The notes: generated from the sequence alone by a model not told the origin. A stretch of DNA of 64,000 bases from CAYQQR01 sp964420035 (GCA_964420035.1 CAYQQR010000017.1:1-64000), one strand, 5' to 3'. Positions 44,227 through 52,090 are shown, numbered from the stretch's first letter. A program made the numbers and translations.

Positions 44227-44889
44227 TCAGCTCTTCCGCTCTTCCGCTCTTCTGCTTTTATAGTACTTACATATCGAGGTCAAACCACATTCCCCACACA
44301 GGGGTTTTCGGGCTTTACAAATGTACCTCCCATGCAGGATCAGCCAGTGGTGGGCTTGGGCCACCAGGTTTTCGGGGAAGTATTTCAGCAATTGTTTTTC
44401 GGTTTGGAGAGGTGTTTTGGCGTTGTGGGTCAGGCCAATACGGGTGGCCACCCGAAAGACATGGGTATCCACGGCCAGGGACGGCTGATTATATACCACC
44501 GAGGCGACCACGTTGGCGGTCTTGCGACCGACGCCGGGCAGCTTCTGCAATTCCTTCACATCATCCGGAACCAGCTGGTTGAAGTCGTCGACCAGCATTC
44601 TGGCCATGCCTATCAAATGTTTGGTTTTATTGTTGGGATAGGAGCAGGATTTGATGATCTCATACACCTCTTCACTTTTGGCCCCTGCCAGGCTTTCAGG
44701 ATCGGGAAATACCCTGTAGAACTCCCTGGTGATCATATTCACCCGCTTATCGGTGCACTGGGCCGATAAAATGACAGCCACCAGCAACTGGTATGGGTTC
44801 CTGTATATCAGTTCCGTAGCGGCTTCCGGCATGGTACTGGAGAAATAGTCAATGACAAATTCAAACTTTTCCTTGCGGGTCATGGGCAC
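44227..44889 (-). CDS. nth: Endonuclease III
   Basis: Nth removes oxidised pyrimidines by glycosylase and AP-lyase action. The 220-residue protein has the HhH motif LPGVGRKTANVV, the catalytic Lys in ILSAQCTDKRVN, the catalytic Asp in AVDTHVFRVATRIGL, and the C-terminal [4Fe-4S] cluster C-x6-C-x2-C-x5-C (CKARKPLCGECGLTSIC). After the cluster the tail runs into an octamer repeat, CTCTTCCG x2 plus CTCTTCTG (44231-44254, plus strand). The repeat encodes the last residues and gives the stop, so the C-terminus may vary in length. The start could be the first or third codon (MPM). Confidence 0.95.
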   Translation of the reverse strand: MPMTRKEKFEFVIDYFSSTMPEAATELIYRNPYQLLVAVILSAQCTDKRVNMITREFYRVFPDPESLAGAKSEEVYEIIKSCSYPNNKTKHLIGMARMLVDDFNQLVPDDVKELQKLPGVGRKTANVVASVVYNQPSLAVDTHVFRVATRIGLTHNAKTPLQTEKQLLKYFPENLVAQAHHWLILHGRYICKARKPLCGECGLTSICKYYKSRRAEERKS

Positions 44890-44949
44890 TTTGGAAAAAA
44901 CTATTTATGATCTTTTCTGATTCAGTTTATAATAAAGCAAGCCCGGTTT

Positions 44950-44981
44950 TTTGGAAATAATAAAAAGAATTGATACGTTTG
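44950..44981 (+). promoter_or_regulatory. Promoter of the pheA leader (TTTG-N20-TACGTTTG)
   Basis: TTTG (44950-44953) and TACGTTTG (44974-44981) match the Bacteroidota -33 and -7 elements perfectly, with a 20 bp spacer. Transcription would start near 44988, about 12 nt before the leader peptide ATG. This is the best promoter match in the window. Confidence 0.78.
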
Positions 44982-44999
44982 CATGAAATTGTAAGTTAG

Positions 45000-45059
45000 A
45001 TGTTTTATTCTTTTGTATACTTCTATTTTTATTATTTCCTGCATAAAAGGCCGGGATAA
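45000..45059 (+). CDS. Phe/Tyr-rich leader peptide of the aromatic operon
   Basis: A 19-codon frame encodes MFYSFVYFYFYYFLHKRPG and ends in TAA. Five codons are Phe (2, 5, 8, 10, 13) and five are Tyr (3, 7, 9, 11, 12): ten of nineteen residues, nine of them packed in the eleven codons 3-13 with one each of Ser and Val. It starts about 12 nt after the predicted transcription start and precedes a terminator and pheA. Composition, size and position are those of a classical attenuator leader that senses charged tRNA-Phe and tRNA-Tyr by ribosome stalling. There is no strong Shine-Dalgarno site, as is usual in this phylum. Confidence 0.85.
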   Translation: MFYSFVYFYFYYFLHKRPG

Positions 45060-45094
45060 GTATATATAAGGATGTAAAAATATAGAAAGTCCCG
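45052..45094 (+). promoter_or_regulatory. Antiterminator hairpin of the pheA attenuator
   Basis: CGGGAT (45052-45057) pairs with GTCCCG (45089-45094, one G-T pair), and TATAT (45061-45065) with ATATA (45080-45084), across a small internal loop. This hairpin takes the 5' arm of the terminator, so the two exclude each other. A ribosome stalled on the Phe/Tyr codons leaves 45052 onward free and allows it. A ribosome at the stop codon (45057-45059) covers its 5' arm. Pairing was worked out by eye. Confidence 0.65.
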
Positions 45095-45115
45095 CGAATA
45101 ACGGGACTTTTTTTT
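45086..45115 (+). terminator. Attenuator terminator upstream of pheA
   Basis: Arms AAAGTCCCG (45086-45094) and CGGGACTTT (45102-45110) form a perfect 9 bp stem with loop CGAATAA, followed by a T-run to 45115. It lies between the leader stop and pheA, 12 bp before the pheA start, with no gene for it to terminate other than the leader itself. Confidence 0.92.
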
Positions 45116-45127
45116 GTCTCAATAAAA

Positions 45128-45961
45128 ATGATAAAAATACTGATCCAGGGAGGTTACGGTGCCTTCCATGAAATAGCTGCCAAGCATTTTTTCAGCGGGG
45201 AGGAAACAGAGATCCTTCCGCGGAACACCTTCAAAGATGTACTCCTGTCTTTGAAGGATCACCAGGCGGACTATGGAATTATGGCCATTGAGAATTCCCT
45301 GGCCGGCAGCATTCTGCCCAATTACAACCTGCTGAAGGATTCTCCCATGCACATCATCGGGGAAGTGTACCTTCGCATCCGGCAGAACCTGGTTGCTCTT
45401 CCCGGTCAGCGTATCGAGGACATCCGGGAAGTCTTTTCCCATCCCATGGCTATATTGCAATGCCAGGAATTCTTTGATTCCTATCCCAATATCCGCCTGA
45501 TCGAAAGTATGGATACAGCGCTTTCTGCCAGGGAGCTCATGGAAAAGGGTAGGACCGGGGTAGGTGCTATTGCCAGTTCCCTGGCTGCGGAAAAGTACGG
45601 TCTGGAAACCCTGGCTGAGAGTATCGAAACCAACAAGGTTAACTACACCCGATTTTTGATCCTGGGAGAAAACGGTGGTAAATGGAATGGCAGGGGCGTG
45701 AACAAGGCTTCTGTGCATTTTGCCCTGGCCCATGAGATCGGTGGCCTGTCAAAGATTTTATCCATTCTTTCATTTTATATGATCAATCTGACTAAGATCC
45801 AATCTATGCCTATTGTTGGCAGGGACTGGGAATACCAGTTTTACGTGGATGTTGAATTCAATAACCTGGAGCGATATCGACAGTCCCTGGAGGCCATCCG
45901 CCCCTTTACCAGTGATCTGGGCATATTGGGAGAATATCAGAAAGGAAAATCAATTATTTAA
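45128..45961 (+). CDS. pheA: Prephenate dehydratase
   Basis: PheA converts prephenate to phenylpyruvate in Phe synthesis. The 277-residue protein has the catalytic domain (1-180) with the signature VNYTRFLIL (T174-R175-F176) and IMAIENSLAGSI, then an ACT regulatory domain (about 195-270). The usual ACT motif ESRP reads QSMP (225-228) in LTKIQSMPIVGRDWEYQFYVD, and GALxxxL reads GGLSKIL, so Phe feedback binding may differ from the E. coli type. I recall similar sequences in other Bacteroidota. It is the first structural gene after the attenuator and is followed in 10 bp by the DAHP synthase fusion. Confidence 0.95.
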   Translation: MIKILIQGGYGAFHEIAAKHFFSGEETEILPRNTFKDVLLSLKDHQADYGIMAIENSLAGSILPNYNLLKDSPMHIIGEVYLRIRQNLVALPGQRIEDIREVFSHPMAILQCQEFFDSYPNIRLIESMDTALSARELMEKGRTGVGAIASSLAAEKYGLETLAESIETNKVNYTRFLILGENGGKWNGRGVNKASVHFALAHEIGGLSKILSILSFYMINLTKIQSMPIVGRDWEYQFYVDVEFNNLERYRQSLEAIRPFTSDLGILGEYQKGKSII

Positions 45962-45971
45962 AATCATCAAT

Positions 45972-47093
45972 ATGGGTGTCAACTTGAAACTTGAACCGCT
46001 GGGCCTGATGGGGGAAGAATTCAAACGTCCCATCCTGATAGCAGGGCCATGCAGTGCAGAATCGGAGGAACAGGTAATGGCCACCGCCCGCCAGCTGGCC
46101 GAACAGGGGATACATATCTTCAGGGCGGGAATCTGGAAGCCTCGTACAAGGCCGAACGCTTTTGAAGGCGTGGGGTCCGTAGGATTACCCTGGCTCAAGA
46201 AGGTCAAGGCCGAGACCGGCATGGTCATTGCCATTGAAGTGGCCAATGTCAAACATCTTTATGAAGCGCTGAAGTATGGGGTGGACCTTATCTGGATCGG
46301 TGCCCGGACCACGGCCAATCCTTTTGCAGTGCAGGAGATCGCCGATACCCTTCAGGGTTTGGATATACCGGTATTAATAAAGAATCCCGTTAATCCGGAC
46401 GTGGAGTTATGGATCGGGGCCATCGAACGGATCAATAATGCCGGTATTACCCGTCTGGGAGCCATTCACAGGGGTTTTAACTCTTATCATGAATCGGATT
46501 TCCGGAACGATCCCCAGTGGCAGATCCCCATTGAACTGAAAAGAAGGATACCCGATCTTCCCCTGATCAACGATCCCAGCCATATTTGCGGAAGCCGCGA
46601 ACGATTGCTGGAGATATCCCAGAAAGCCATGGACCTGAATTATGACGGTCTGATCATCGAATCGCATGTGGATCCGGATAATGCACTCAGCGATCCCAAA
46701 CAACAGGTAACCCCAGGCCAGCTTCAGGATATACTGAACAACATTGTCTTCAGAAAACCACTTGCAGAAAACGGAGTGCTGCGTAACCTGGAAGAGATGC
46801 GGGGTCTTATCGATCAGCTGGATGATAAAATTATTGATATCTTTGAACGTAGGATGGAGATTGCCGAGAACATCGGGCACTACAAGAAGGCTAACAATAT
46901 AACCATACTGCAATCCAAACGGTGGGATGAGATCTTGAATAAAAGAGTGAAACAGGGAGCCCTGAAAGGATTGAGTGAGGAGTTCATACAAAAGGTTTTC
47001 CGGGCCATTCACCAGGAATCCATAAACCACCAGACCCGCGTCATGAACGAAGCCCTTTCCCGGTCTGAAAAGCAAGTGGATCAAAAAAGATGA
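45972..47093 (+). CDS. DAHP synthase-chorismate mutase fusion
   Basis: The 373-residue bifunctional enzyme carries out the first shikimate step and the chorismate branch point. Residues 1-265 are the KDO8P-like DAHP synthase (IAGPCSAESEEQVMATAR, RAGIWKPRTRPNAFEGVG, WIGARTTANPFAVQEIA, LINDPSHICGSRE). Residues 275-365 are an AroQ-type chorismate mutase (LRGLIDQLDDKIIDIFERRMEIAENIGHYKK). Such fusions are typical of Bacteroidota and let the mutase domain control DAHP synthase. The frame extends upstream into pheA, but the ATG at 45972 begins the conserved domain. It overlaps aroB by 4 bp. Confidence 0.94.
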   Translation: MGVNLKLEPLGLMGEEFKRPILIAGPCSAESEEQVMATARQLAEQGIHIFRAGIWKPRTRPNAFEGVGSVGLPWLKKVKAETGMVIAIEVANVKHLYEALKYGVDLIWIGARTTANPFAVQEIADTLQGLDIPVLIKNPVNPDVELWIGAIERINNAGITRLGAIHRGFNSYHESDFRNDPQWQIPIELKRRIPDLPLINDPSHICGSRERLLEISQKAMDLNYDGLIIESHVDPDNALSDPKQQVTPGQLQDILNNIVFRKPLAENGVLRNLEEMRGLIDQLDDKIIDIFERRMEIAENIGHYKKANNITILQSKRWDEILNKRVKQGALKGLSEEFIQKVFRAIHQESINHQTRVMNEALSRSEKQVDQKR

Positions 47094-48118
47094 AGACCCT
47101 GTCCCTAAATACCCGGTCTGGTGCCACGGAAATATTAATAGGAGCCGGGTTGCACGATGCATACAAGAGGATAGGGAATACCCGCTCCATAATCATCACC
47201 GATAAAAATGTACACCGCCTGCACAGGGATAGCTTTCCGGAAGAAGGGGTAATCGTCCTGCAGCCCGGAGAAAAGCACAAATCCCTGGAAACGGTCGACC
47301 GGGTCTACAATACTTTCCTCGAAGCGGAACTGGACCGGCAATCCTTTATTCTGGGGGTAGGTGGCGGTATCGTGTGTGATCTGACCGGTTTTGTTGCTTC
47401 TACCTATTCAAGGGGATTGAAATTCGGTTTTGTTGCTTCAACCCTGTTGGCCCAGGTGGACGCCGCCATCGGAGGCAAGAACGGGATTAATTACAAGGGT
47501 TATAAAAATATGGTGGGCGTCATACGACAACCCGAGTTCATCATCAATGACCTGAACCTGCTGGAAACTTTGCCGCAGACAGAATATATATCGGGTTTGG
47601 CAGAAGTGGTTAAGTACGGTTGTATAGCAGACCCGGATTTTTTTGAATTTATCGAAGCCCACAGCGGCGAGATCCTGTTACAGGATTCTGTCATGGTGGA
47701 GGAGATCATTTATCGCTCCGCGGCCAACAAGATCATGGTTGTAGAGTCGGATGAGCAGGAAAGCGGTCCGCGGAAAATGCTGAACTTTGGACACACCCTG
47801 GGACATGCCATAGAAAAACTCAGGGGATGGAGCCATGGTTTTGCAGTGAGCGCCGGTATGATGATCGCCGCCGAATTATCGGTCCGCTTAGGATTTCTGG
47901 ACGAGAACAGCAAAGAACGCCTCATAACTCTTCTTCGGGAACTCGAACTTCCCGTAGAGATCGATCTTGATGCTTCTTCCATATATGAGGTGATCCGTAA
48001 GGATAAGAAACGGGGCGGGAAGTCGATCGACCTGATCCTCCTGCATCGCCTGGGCGATGCTTTTATTTATAACATGGAACTTGAAGAATTTAAAACCCAT
48101 CTTCATGATCTGTGTTAG
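47090..48118 (+). CDS. aroB: 3-dehydroquinate synthase
   Basis: AroB cyclises DAHP to 3-dehydroquinate with NAD and a divalent metal. The 342-residue protein has GGGIVCDLTGFVASTYSRGLKF, PTTLLAQ-like STLLAQVDAAIGGKNGIN, GLAEVVKYG, RKMLNFGHTLGHAIE and GWSHGFAVSAGMMIAAELS, which include the metal-binding Glu and His residues. The start ATG overlaps the stop of the fusion gene (ATGA), giving translational coupling. Full length. Confidence 0.96.
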   Translation: MKTLSLNTRSGATEILIGAGLHDAYKRIGNTRSIIITDKNVHRLHRDSFPEEGVIVLQPGEKHKSLETVDRVYNTFLEAELDRQSFILGVGGGIVCDLTGFVASTYSRGLKFGFVASTLLAQVDAAIGGKNGINYKGYKNMVGVIRQPEFIINDLNLLETLPQTEYISGLAEVVKYGCIADPDFFEFIEAHSGEILLQDSVMVEEIIYRSAANKIMVVESDEQESGPRKMLNFGHTLGHAIEKLRGWSHGFAVSAGMMIAAELSVRLGFLDENSKERLITLLRELELPVEIDLDASSIYEVIRKDKKRGGKSIDLILLHRLGDAFIYNMELEEFKTHLHDLC

Positions 48119-48743
48119 TCTGGCCCAAATGAATTATGCCGAAATACTGGCTGCCCTTGCTAAATCAGCGCTTGTGGAGCTCCGGCTGGAAAGTCTTGAC
48201 CTGGATGATGACCAGCTCAAGAAGATACTGGGGGGCCATAAGGGTATAGTGGCCACCTGCCGCCCCGGTAAACTGAGTGAAGAAGAGCGCATTCACAAGC
48301 TGGTGCTGGCGGTCGATCAGGGTGCCCGCTACGTGGATATAGAGGTGGCGGCCAGCCATGAATTAACCACCCGGATAGTTTCCAGTGCCAATGTAAGCGG
48401 ATGCGACAGCATTATTTCCTATCATAATTTTGATTTCACCCCCTCACGGGAGGTATTGGAAGACATCGTACAGGAGTGTTTTTCCCGGGGAGCAGAGGTG
48501 GCCAAGATCGCCTGTATGGTCAATGAGAACGGGGATGCAGCCAGGCTTATGTCACTGTATGAATTGAACAGACGAATGATCGTCATCGGGATGGGAGAAA
48601 AGGGACTGATTACCCGGCTGGCAGCTCCGGTGCTGGGGGCAGAATTTACCTTCGCTTCCCTTGAGGAAGGAAAAGAGACGGCCCCGGGACAGATCTCGTT
48701 GAGTCGGATGAAAAAGATTTATAGGGAATTGGGGGTTTTTTGA
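48105..48743 (+). CDS. aroD: Type I 3-dehydroquinate dehydratase
   Basis: AroD dehydrates 3-dehydroquinate to 3-dehydroshikimate through a Schiff base. From the ATG at 48105, overlapping aroB by 14 bp, the protein has 212 residues: MICVSLAQMNYAEILAAL, VELRLE, ATCRPG, and DIEV. The catalytic pair is H107 (SYHNFD) and K134 (VAKIACMV). The loop IGMGEKGLITRL and SLEEGKETAPGQISL are also typical. The longer frame from 48057 would start inside aroB. Many Bacteroidota use the type II enzyme AroQ, so a type I enzyme in the cluster is worth noting. Composite repeat locus E follows. Confidence 0.93.
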   Translation: MICVSLAQMNYAEILAALAKSALVELRLESLDLDDDQLKKILGGHKGIVATCRPGKLSEEERIHKLVLAVDQGARYVDIEVAASHELTTRIVSSANVSGCDSIISYHNFDFTPSREVLEDIVQECFSRGAEVAKIACMVNENGDAARLMSLYELNRRMIVIGMGEKGLITRLAAPVLGAEFTFASLEEGKETAPGQISLSRMKKIYRELGVF

Positions 48744-48949
48744 ATTCAGAATTCAGCCTGCCATACGGCAGTCAGGAATTCAGAATGAGGGTGTGGGGAG
48801 TGAGTGTGGGTGTGAGGAGATTTGCAGATGTGGAGATGTGGAGACATCGAGACCTTGAGACATCGAGACCTTGAGACATCGAGACCTTGAGACATAGTTA
48901 CAGCGAACGGAACAACACGATGTGATAACAAAGATTTAATCCAATAAAC
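48744..48949. repeat. Composite intergenic repeat, locus E
   Basis: The head at 48751-48796 nearly repeats 21680-21725: GCCTGCC, a 4 bp loop, GGCAG, then AATTCAGAATGAGGGTGTG. A TG-rich stretch (48790-48840) follows, then a core of seven octamers at 48841-48896 alternating GAGACATC and GAGACCTT, ending GAGACATA. The tail reads TAGTTACAGCG (48896-48906). It interrupts the aromatic cluster between aroD and aroC and ends about 45 bp before the aroC start. No gene is present. Confidence 0.85.
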
Positions 48950-49942
48950 ATGAATTCTTTTGGCAGAGTTTTCCGGATATCCATCTTCGGTGAATCGCAT
49001 GGTGCAGGCGTGGGACTGACCATTGACGGTTGTCCGGCCGGACTGCCCCTGGAACCCGGCGATTTCGAAGAGGATATGTCCAGGCGCGGAAGCGGTGCAA
49101 AGGGTACCACCCCCAGGAAGGAGGAGGACCAGCCGGTGATCCTGAGCGGGGTGTTTGAGGACCGTACCACCGGGGCCCCTTTAACGCTTTGGATAGAGAA
49201 CAAAAATATCCGTTCCAAAGATTATACAAGGCTCAGGGAGACACCCCGGCCCGGACATGCCGATTTTGTCGCCCATAAAAAATTCGGTGGATTCCAGGAT
49301 TACCGGGGAGGAGGATATTTTTCGGGTCGCCTGACCGCAGCCCTGGTTGCTGCCGGAGTGGTCGCCAGGAAGTTGATCCATCCGGCTTCCGTCCAGGCCG
49401 GCCTGATCGAAGCGGGAGGAGAGAAGGATATTGACAGGGCCATCGAAAAAGCCCTTAAAGAAGAAGATTCCATTGGGGGTATTGTCGAATGCCGGGTCAG
49501 CAGACTTCCCTGGGGCCTGGGTGAGCCCTTTTTCGATTCCGTGGAATCGCTGATCAGCCACATGGTTTTTGCCATCCCGGCCATCAAAGGGATTGAGTTC
49601 GGATCGGGTTTTCATGCTACCCGGATGAAAGGGAGCGAACACAACGACAATATTGTGGACCAGACCGGCCGTACGGAAACCAACCATTCCGGTGGGATCA
49701 ACGGGGGTATTACCAACGGCAACGAGCTGCTGTTCCGCATTGCCGTGAAGCCCACCTCCAGTACAAAACAAGTGCAGCAAACCTTGAATATGGCTTCCGG
49801 CAAGGTGGAACCGCTGAAAATAGAAGGCCGCCATGATGTGTGTATCGCACTGCGCGTGCCCGTCGTACTGGAAGCCGCTACGGCCATTGTCCTGGCCGAC
49901 CTGATGTTGTTGGAGCAGAATATCAAACGAATCATCTCATAA
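48950..49942 (+). CDS. aroC: Chorismate synthase
   Basis: AroC removes phosphate from EPSP to make chorismate, using reduced FMN. The 330-residue protein has FGESHGAGVGLTIDGCPAGLPL, KGTTPRKEEDQPVILSGVFED, RPGHADFVAHKKFGGFQDYRGGG, GINGGITNG and RHDVCIALRVPVVLEA. After RGGG it reads YFSGRLTAALVAAG instead of the more common RSSARET, a variant I associate with clostridial-type enzymes. The usual length is about 355-365 residues, so it is a short form. It is separated from aroD by the repeat element and followed after 1 bp by tyrA. Confidence 0.95.
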   Translation: MNSFGRVFRISIFGESHGAGVGLTIDGCPAGLPLEPGDFEEDMSRRGSGAKGTTPRKEEDQPVILSGVFEDRTTGAPLTLWIENKNIRSKDYTRLRETPRPGHADFVAHKKFGGFQDYRGGGYFSGRLTAALVAAGVVARKLIHPASVQAGLIEAGGEKDIDRAIEKALKEEDSIGGIVECRVSRLPWGLGEPFFDSVESLISHMVFAIPAIKGIEFGSGFHATRMKGSEHNDNIVDQTGRTETNHSGGINGGITNGNELLFRIAVKPTSSTKQVQQTLNMASGKVEPLKIEGRHDVCIALRVPVVLEAATAIVLADLMLLEQNIKRIIS

Positions 49943-49943
49943 T

Positions 49944-50738
49944 ATGAAAGGAATGAAAATTCTCATAACAGGTGCCGGAAGGATGGGTTCATGGCTCGTA
50001 GAGGCCCTCTGCCTTGATTATGAAGTGGGGGTATTCGACCAGGATGTCAGGAAACTTCGCTTTCTTTTCAACTCGCACCGTTTTACCCAAATGGAAGATA
50101 TTCGCTCTTTTAAGCCGGACATGATGATCAACGCCGTAAGTCTGCAAAATACCATTGCTGCATTTAATATGGTGGTCCCGCTGCTACAGGATCACTGCAT
50201 CCTCTCGGACATCTGTTCCGTGAAAAACGGTTTGCAGGAATATTATCATTCATCGGGAAAACGGTTTGTGTCCACCCATCCGATGTTTGGCCCCACCTTC
50301 GCGAACGTACGGGAACTGGCCGGGGAAAATGCAGTCATTATTAAAGAATCGGATCCCGAAGGAAAGTCTTTTTTCAGGGAATTTTACGAGCAGCTGAATC
50401 TCAGGATCCATGAATATTCCTTTACGGAGCATGATCAGACCATCGCCTATTCCCTGTCCATTCCATTTTCTTCCAGCCTGGTATTTGCCGCCTGCATGAA
50501 AGAACTGGAGGCACCCGGTACCACGTTCAGGAAACATCTTAATATTGCCCGGGGCCTGTTGTCGGAAGATGATTACCTTCTTTCGGAGATACTCCTGAAC
50601 AAATACACCCTGGAACATGTAGAAAGCATACATAGCAAGCTCGATACCTTAATAGGCTACATTCGCGAAAGGGACCAGGATAAGCTGCACGCCTTCTTCA
50701 ATGAGTTGCGCGAAAATTTAGGAATTTCAGAGGCGTGA
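49944..50738 (+). CDS. tyrA: Prephenate dehydrogenase
   Basis: TyrA oxidatively decarboxylates prephenate to 4-hydroxyphenylpyruvate for Tyr synthesis. The 264-residue protein has an N-terminal Rossmann motif ITGAGRMGSW, then DICSVKNGLQEYY and STHPMFGPTFANVREL, the prephenate-binding His block, and a helical dimerisation domain. No ACT or chorismate mutase domain is attached. A second possible ATG at codon 4 (MKI) would also leave the domain intact. The gene abuts tilS: the TGA stop and the convergent stop lie side by side at 50736-50741. Confidence 0.9.
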   Translation: MKGMKILITGAGRMGSWLVEALCLDYEVGVFDQDVRKLRFLFNSHRFTQMEDIRSFKPDMMINAVSLQNTIAAFNMVVPLLQDHCILSDICSVKNGLQEYYHSSGKRFVSTHPMFGPTFANVRELAGENAVIIKESDPEGKSFFREFYEQLNLRIHEYSFTEHDQTIAYSLSIPFSSSLVFAACMKELEAPGTTFRKHLNIARGLLSEDDYLLSEILLNKYTLEHVESIHSKLDTLIGYIRERDQDKLHAFFNELRENLGISEA

Positions 50739-52064
50739 TCATTCCACCATGCGGATTTGCAGGACTTGTTTGGTTTGGGGGCCCACCCTGAACCGCTGGT
50801 CTATTCTTTTGCCCACAACCCAGACAATATCCCTTCCTGTGGTAAGCAGCCATGTATGCTCCTTGTCGTGAAGGGATAGTTTTATGTCCACAAAGAAATC
50901 GCTGATCTTTTTGAAATCTTCCATACCAAGAGGAATAAAGTAATCCCCTTCCTGCCATCTTCGCAGGATCAAAGGGAAATCCAGTTTATCCGCATCCAGT
51001 GTGGCTATGGAAGGGTCCTTCGGGATTTTCAATCCTTCCGATTTCAGGTGCCTGAACTCCATACGAAGCGGTTGCCCGATGAAATTCGTCTTTTCATCGA
51101 TATAATATTTTTCCGATTCTCTTTTTTTCATGCTGGAAGTCAGGATCAGGGCATCCCGGTCGCGGATCAACCGGTAGTCCTTGCTATAGAATTGTTTTCC
51201 CGCCTGTCCTTCCAGGTTCTGGATCATATCATCGGTCTGGGAACGGGTAAAACCAAATTTTTTCAGGACCTCGTACAAAATGACCTCAGGATGATCCAGG
51301 GCATCGATCTTTTCGAAGGGGATGATCAGGCTGTTCTTTTTTCTGGTGAACAATTCCTTCTCGTAATGCCCGATGGCGGCTTCATGGATCAACCAGGCTT
51401 CCCTGAATCGTTCCATATCTCCCGTGAGGGTGAACCTGAATTCCGGATTCATGGTTTCCAGGAGGGGTATCAACCGGTGCCTTACCTTGTTCCTGAGGTA
51501 TTTATCAGAGATATTGCTTGAATCTTCACGAAAGTGGATCTTGTTCTTTCCCGCGTATTCCAAGATTTCCTCCCGGCTGGCAAATAAGAGCGGGCGGATG
51601 ATCTGCCCGTTCCGGACAGGTATGCCTGTAAGTCCCTTCAGTCCCGTTCCGCGGATAATATTGATAAGAAATGTTTCAAGCTGATCATCCTGGTTGTGGG
51701 CTGTAGCGGCCCTGTCATAGCCTTCGGTCAGTAAAAGCTCGTCAAACCAGTCATAGCGCAGCTCCCGTGCAGCCATTTGTATGGAGATGCCCTTGCGGGA
51801 AGCATATTCCTCCGTATGAAAGTGCTTGACAAAATAGGGGAGCTTGTATTTTTTGGCCAGTCCTTGCACGAAACCTTCGTCCCCGTCGGATTCTTCTCCC
51901 CGGAGCCGGAAATTGCAATGGGCGACAGCACAGGGTATCTTCGTTTTTAAAAGCAGGTGCAGTAAAACCACGGAGTCCACACCACCGCTGACCGCAGCGA
52001 TCATTTTTTCATTGCCGCGGATGAGCTGATGTTGTTCAATGAATTTTAGCAATGCTTCTTTCAT
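50739..52064 (-). CDS. tilS: tRNA(Ile)-lysidine synthase
   Basis: TilS modifies C34 of tRNA-Ile(CAU) to lysidine so that it reads AUA. The 441-residue protein has the PP-loop SGGVDS (26-31) in AAVSGGVDSVVLLHLL, AHCNFRLRGEESDGDE, the RYDWF/ATAHNQDDQLETFLINIIRGTGLKGLTGI block, and C-terminal TilS domains ending WVVGKRIDQRFRV. Length is normal for the long form. It is downstream of the BamA-like gene by 26 bp on the minus strand and convergent with tyrA. Confidence 0.95.
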   Translation of the reverse strand: MKEALLKFIEQHQLIRGNEKMIAAVSGGVDSVVLLHLLLKTKIPCAVAHCNFRLRGEESDGDEGFVQGLAKKYKLPYFVKHFHTEEYASRKGISIQMAARELRYDWFDELLLTEGYDRAATAHNQDDQLETFLINIIRGTGLKGLTGIPVRNGQIIRPLLFASREEILEYAGKNKIHFREDSSNISDKYLRNKVRHRLIPLLETMNPEFRFTLTGDMERFREAWLIHEAAIGHYEKELFTRKKNSLIIPFEKIDALDHPEVILYEVLKKFGFTRSQTDDMIQNLEGQAGKQFYSKDYRLIRDRDALILTSSMKKRESEKYYIDEKTNFIGQPLRMEFRHLKSEGLKIPKDPSIATLDADKLDFPLILRRWQEGDYFIPLGMEDFKKISDFFVDIKLSLHDKEHTWLLTTGRDIVWVVGKRIDQRFRVGPQTKQVLQIRMVE

Positions 52065-52090
52065 AGGAAATAAAAATTGATCATTTCAAC

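Noticed and set aside
45019..45090. Pairing of the leader codon region (45019-45031) with 45075-45090 as the antiterminator
   Set aside because: Complementarity is good, but a ribosome stalled on the aromatic codons would open it and favour termination, the wrong response. It may act only when no ribosome is present.
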